Program-made: the position numbers and the translations under genes
Source: Halorubrum salinarum
GTDB taxonomy: Archaea; Halobacteriota; Halobacteria; Halobacteriales; Haloferacaceae
Reading direction: 5' to 3'
Assembly: GCF_013267195.1 (NCBI RefSeq)
Contig: NZ_CP053941.1
Span: forward strand, 682,001 to 746,000
Length of the DNA stretch: 64,000 nucleotides
In this document: positions 61,731-64,000 of the stretch, one piece after another
Layout: each line of letters begins with the position of its first letter
Numbering within the stretch: the first letter of the stretch is position 1
Notes under the pieces: generated by a model
Seen by the model: the letters and a program-made list of their open reading frames with translations, nothing else
What the model was told of the DNA's origin: nothing
Database searches by the model: none

Positions 61731-62909
61731 ATGAGCGAGTCACCGGTACAGGCAGTCATTCTCGCGGCAGGTGAGGGCCGTCGGCTGACCCCACTCACCA
61801 ACCGACGGCCAAAGCCGATGCTTCCTGTCGCAAACAAGCCACTACTCGACTATATCGTCGAAGCGGTTGCGGCCGCCGGGATTGACCACCTCACGCTCGT
61901 TGTCGGGTATCACCAAGAACGCATCCGGAACCATTTCGCTGACGGTGATGAGTGGGGGGTGACAATAACCTACGTTGAGCAACCGACCCAACTTGGGACT
62001 GGCCACGCTGTCCTCCAGGCTGAATCGGCTGTCGACGGTCCGTTCGTTGTGCTCAACGGCGACCGCATCATTGAGCCGGAAATCATCGAGCGTGTTGCGG
62101 CTGCGGTCAAGGATGGAACCCACCCGGTCGTGACGACAACAACCGTCGAAACACCACGTGAATACGGCGTCATCACTACTGATGGCGAGACCGTGACAAA
62201 CATCAACGAGAAACCTGATGGACCGATCGAAACGAACCAGATCAACGCTGGCATCTACGGCCTTGCGCCGGAGTTCTTTGAGACAATTCGAACCACACAC
62301 ACTACCGGTGAGCTAACGCTGACTGCCGCGCTCAACGAGTACGCACGTGAGGCTGGCGGCATTGAGCGTCTCACCTACACGGGACAGTGGCTCGACGTCT
62401 CGAATTTGTGGGATCTACTACGGGTCAACGCAGGCCTGATTGAGACGACAACCACAGGCAACAGCGAAACGGGGAGGACACACGACCGAGCGAGTGTTGC
62501 TAATGATGTCGTGCTCGCAGACAGCGCTCGCATCGGGTCGAACGTGACGATTGGGGGGAACACGGCCATCGGCCGGAATGTGACGATTGAATCGAACGCC
62601 GTTGTGGAGAATGCGATCGTGTTCCCAGACACCGTCATTGGGGCGGGGACCGTGATTCGGGATGCGGTGATTGCGAGTAATGTTCGTCTTGGCCCGAACG
62701 TGACCATTACGGGCCCACCAGACACGATGGTCATCGAAGATACTGTCCATCACGATATTGAATTGGGTGGCGTCGTCGGCGATAACACCACAATCGGGCC
62801 GAGTGCGACGCTGACAACCGGCGCGGTTGTCGGCGACGATGTCGAGACGGATGCGGCCGTCACGATTGACAGTCGAATTGCGGCGGGCACGACGGTGCGG
62901 CGAGGATAA
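61731..62909 (+). CDS. glmU: bifunctional sugar-1-phosphate nucleotidyltransferase/acetyltransferase (GlmU-type)
   Basis: The 392-residue product has an N-terminal nucleotidyltransferase domain: LAAGEGRRLTPLTNRRPKPMLPVANKP (residues about 10-36), GHAVLQAESAVDGPFVVLNGD and INAGIYGL. A C-terminal left-handed beta-helix of hexapeptide repeats follows (about 250-390, IGSNVTIGGNTAIGRNVTIES). Such archaeal proteins make UDP-GlcNAc from GlcN-1-P or activate other sugars. A TATA-like TTTAATATG at 61701-61709 lies about 25 bp upstream. It is followed two bases later by glmS, so both belong to amino-sugar nucleotide synthesis. Confidence 0.9.
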   Translation: MSESPVQAVILAAGEGRRLTPLTNRRPKPMLPVANKPLLDYIVEAVAAAGIDHLTLVVGYHQERIRNHFADGDEWGVTITYVEQPTQLGTGHAVLQAESAVDGPFVVLNGDRIIEPEIIERVAAAVKDGTHPVVTTTTVETPREYGVITTDGETVTNINEKPDGPIETNQINAGIYGLAPEFFETIRTTHTTGELTLTAALNEYAREAGGIERLTYTGQWLDVSNLWDLLRVNAGLIETTTTGNSETGRTHDRASVANDVVLADSARIGSNVTIGGNTAIGRNVTIESNAVVENAIVFPDTVIGAGTVIRDAVIASNVRLGPNVTITGPPDTMVIEDTVHHDIELGGVVGDNTTIGPSATLTTGAVVGDDVETDAAVTIDSRIAAGTTVRRG

Positions 62910-62911
62910 TC

Positions 62912-64000
62912 ATGTGTGGAATCATCGGATACGTTCAAGCGGCCGGCGAACAGGCGTCAGCAACCGCGGCAGCGAGCGACGGTGGGCTCAAACAGGCGAC
63001 CGGCGCGATCATCCACGAGGGACTCCAGAATCTGGAGTACCGCGGGTACGATTCCGTCGGGGTCGCACTTGTGGGGGGGTCCAGTGGGCTCACCGTTAGG
63101 AAACAGTCGGGGAAGGTTGATGGGCTCGACATCCCTGAGATTAGTGACGCAACACACGGGATTGGCCACACCCGCTGGAGTACGCACGGTCCGCCCACTG
63201 ATACAAATGCGCATCCGCACACCGATTGCGTCGGTGATGTCGCGGTCGTCCACAACGGGATCGTCGAAAACTACGAGACGCTCAAAGAGGAGTTGGCTGA
63301 GCACGAATTTACGAGTGACACCGACACCGAAGTCATCCCACACCTAATTGAGGAGGAACTCGCTGCGGATGCCGAGGCTGATCTGTTGGCCGCAGTCCGG
63401 CGTGTTGAAACACGGCTGGAGGGGAGTTACGCGATCTGTACAGTTCGCGAGGATGATGATCGGATCATTGTGGCGCGCCGTGGGAGTCCGCTTGTGGTGG
63501 GCCATGGCGACACCACTGCCTTCGTTGCGAGCGATGTGACCGCCTTCTTAGAGCATACCCGCGACGTGACCTATCTTGAGGATGGAGACGTCGCGGCGCT
63601 TGAGGGTGGGGATGTGTCCGTGTTCCACGATGGTGAAGCCGTTGACCGTGACATCGAGACTGTCACGTGGGAGGCTGATGCCGCTGAAAAAGGTGGCTAT
63701 GAACACTATATGCGCAAAGAGATCCATGAGCAACCTGAGGCGCTCCGTCAGACGCTTGCGGGTCGACTTGATGTCGATGCGGGGAATGTGGATCTCGATG
63801 TATCGTTCCCGCCGGGCTTCCTCGCCGATCTTGAGGAGATTCGGATTGTCGCCTGTGGCACGTCGTATTATGCCGGGCGGTACGCCACACAGCTGTTCGA
63901 AGAGCTCTCAGGTGTGCGTGCCAGCGTCGAGATTGCGAGTGAGTATGAGTTCGGAGCAGGTCGGACTCCCGACCGAACGCTCGTCGTTGCGGTTACACAG
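62912..64000 (+). CDS. glmS: glutamine-fructose-6-phosphate aminotransferase, partial at window end
   Basis: The gene begins at 62912 and runs off the right edge after 363 codons. MCGIIGYVQAAG carries the nucleophile C2 of the Ntn-type glutaminase domain. LQNLEYRGYDSVGVAL, GHTRWSTHG and HNGIVENYETLKEEL are typical of GlmS. The start of the SIS isomerase domain, RIVACGTSYYAGRYATQLFEELSG, is seen at about residues 312-335. The reaction makes glucosamine-6-phosphate from fructose-6-phosphate and glutamine, the entry to UDP-GlcNAc. It forms an operon with glmU. Confidence 0.95.
   Translation, partial: MCGIIGYVQAAGEQASATAAASDGGLKQATGAIIHEGLQNLEYRGYDSVGVALVGGSSGLTVRKQSGKVDGLDIPEISDATHGIGHTRWSTHGPPTDTNAHPHTDCVGDVAVVHNGIVENYETLKEELAEHEFTSDTDTEVIPHLIEEELAADAEADLLAAVRRVETRLEGSYAICTVREDDDRIIVARRGSPLVVGHGDTTAFVASDVTAFLEHTRDVTYLEDGDVAALEGGDVSVFHDGEAVDRDIETVTWEADAAEKGGYEHYMRKEIHEQPEALRQTLAGRLDVDAGNVDLDVSFPPGFLADLEEIRIVACGTSYYAGRYATQLFEELSGVRASVEIASEYEFGAGRTPDRTLVVAVTQ

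Overview
The window looks like a haloarchaeal chromosome (class Halobacteria, possibly close to Halorubrum; the genus is inference). Encoded proteins are very acidic. Many genes have a TATA-like element about 25-30 bp before the start codon, as expected for leaderless transcripts. Archaeal genes present include SRP54, pantoate kinase, PolX with a PHP domain, a salactin-like actin, an archaellum D/E domain protein, HalX and DUF7504 proteins, and an intron-containing tRNA-Gln.

1-22.6 kb is a GC-rich core segment. It holds a truncated PAS/GAF sensor, a lipoate ligase, endonuclease IV, a methyltransferase, a Mut7-C/PolX repair pair, an MFS transporter, SRP54, a DICT protein, pantoate kinase, a PAP2 enzyme and an operon joining an archaellum D/E domain protein to a salactin-like actin. 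A tnpB-only IS605-type element, a Tat lipoprotein, an ArsC-like phosphatase, the split tRNA-Gln, a copper-type Lrp-TRASH regulator divergent from a small HMA chaperone, and a nucleotide-sugar epimerase-like protein follow.

22.6-35.5 kb is the most interesting part. Five secreted proteins carry twin-arginine/GTGAF-type N-termini of the TasA/camelysin (DUF1102, SipW-cognate) kind. With them are a SipW-like signal peptidase with an extra C-terminal domain, a DUF5305 membrane protein, a DUF7504 protein, a DUF7344-type winged-helix membrane protein, a lipoprotein and a REC-HalX receiver fused to a membrane domain. I read this as a candidate system for exporting and assembling TasA-like surface fibres. 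One subunit carries six exact 23-residue repeats.

35.5-64 kb has clearly lower GC and looks like an accessory or surface island. It holds a second-type UppS, a LolD/FtsX-like ABC exporter beside a large surface glycoprotein, a repeat-stalked surface protein, and a MoxR/DUF58/DUF4350/DUF4129 cluster. Then come a two-HTH acidic protein, a YdjM-like protein, a UDP-sugar epimerase, a complete tnpA-tnpB element, a single-domain response regulator, a TRAM protein and glmU-glmS (cut by the window end). UppS, the epimerase, GlmU and GlmS suggest glycan precursor supply for the surface proteins made nearby. A broken receiver-domain gene and a relic IS end record past rearrangement.
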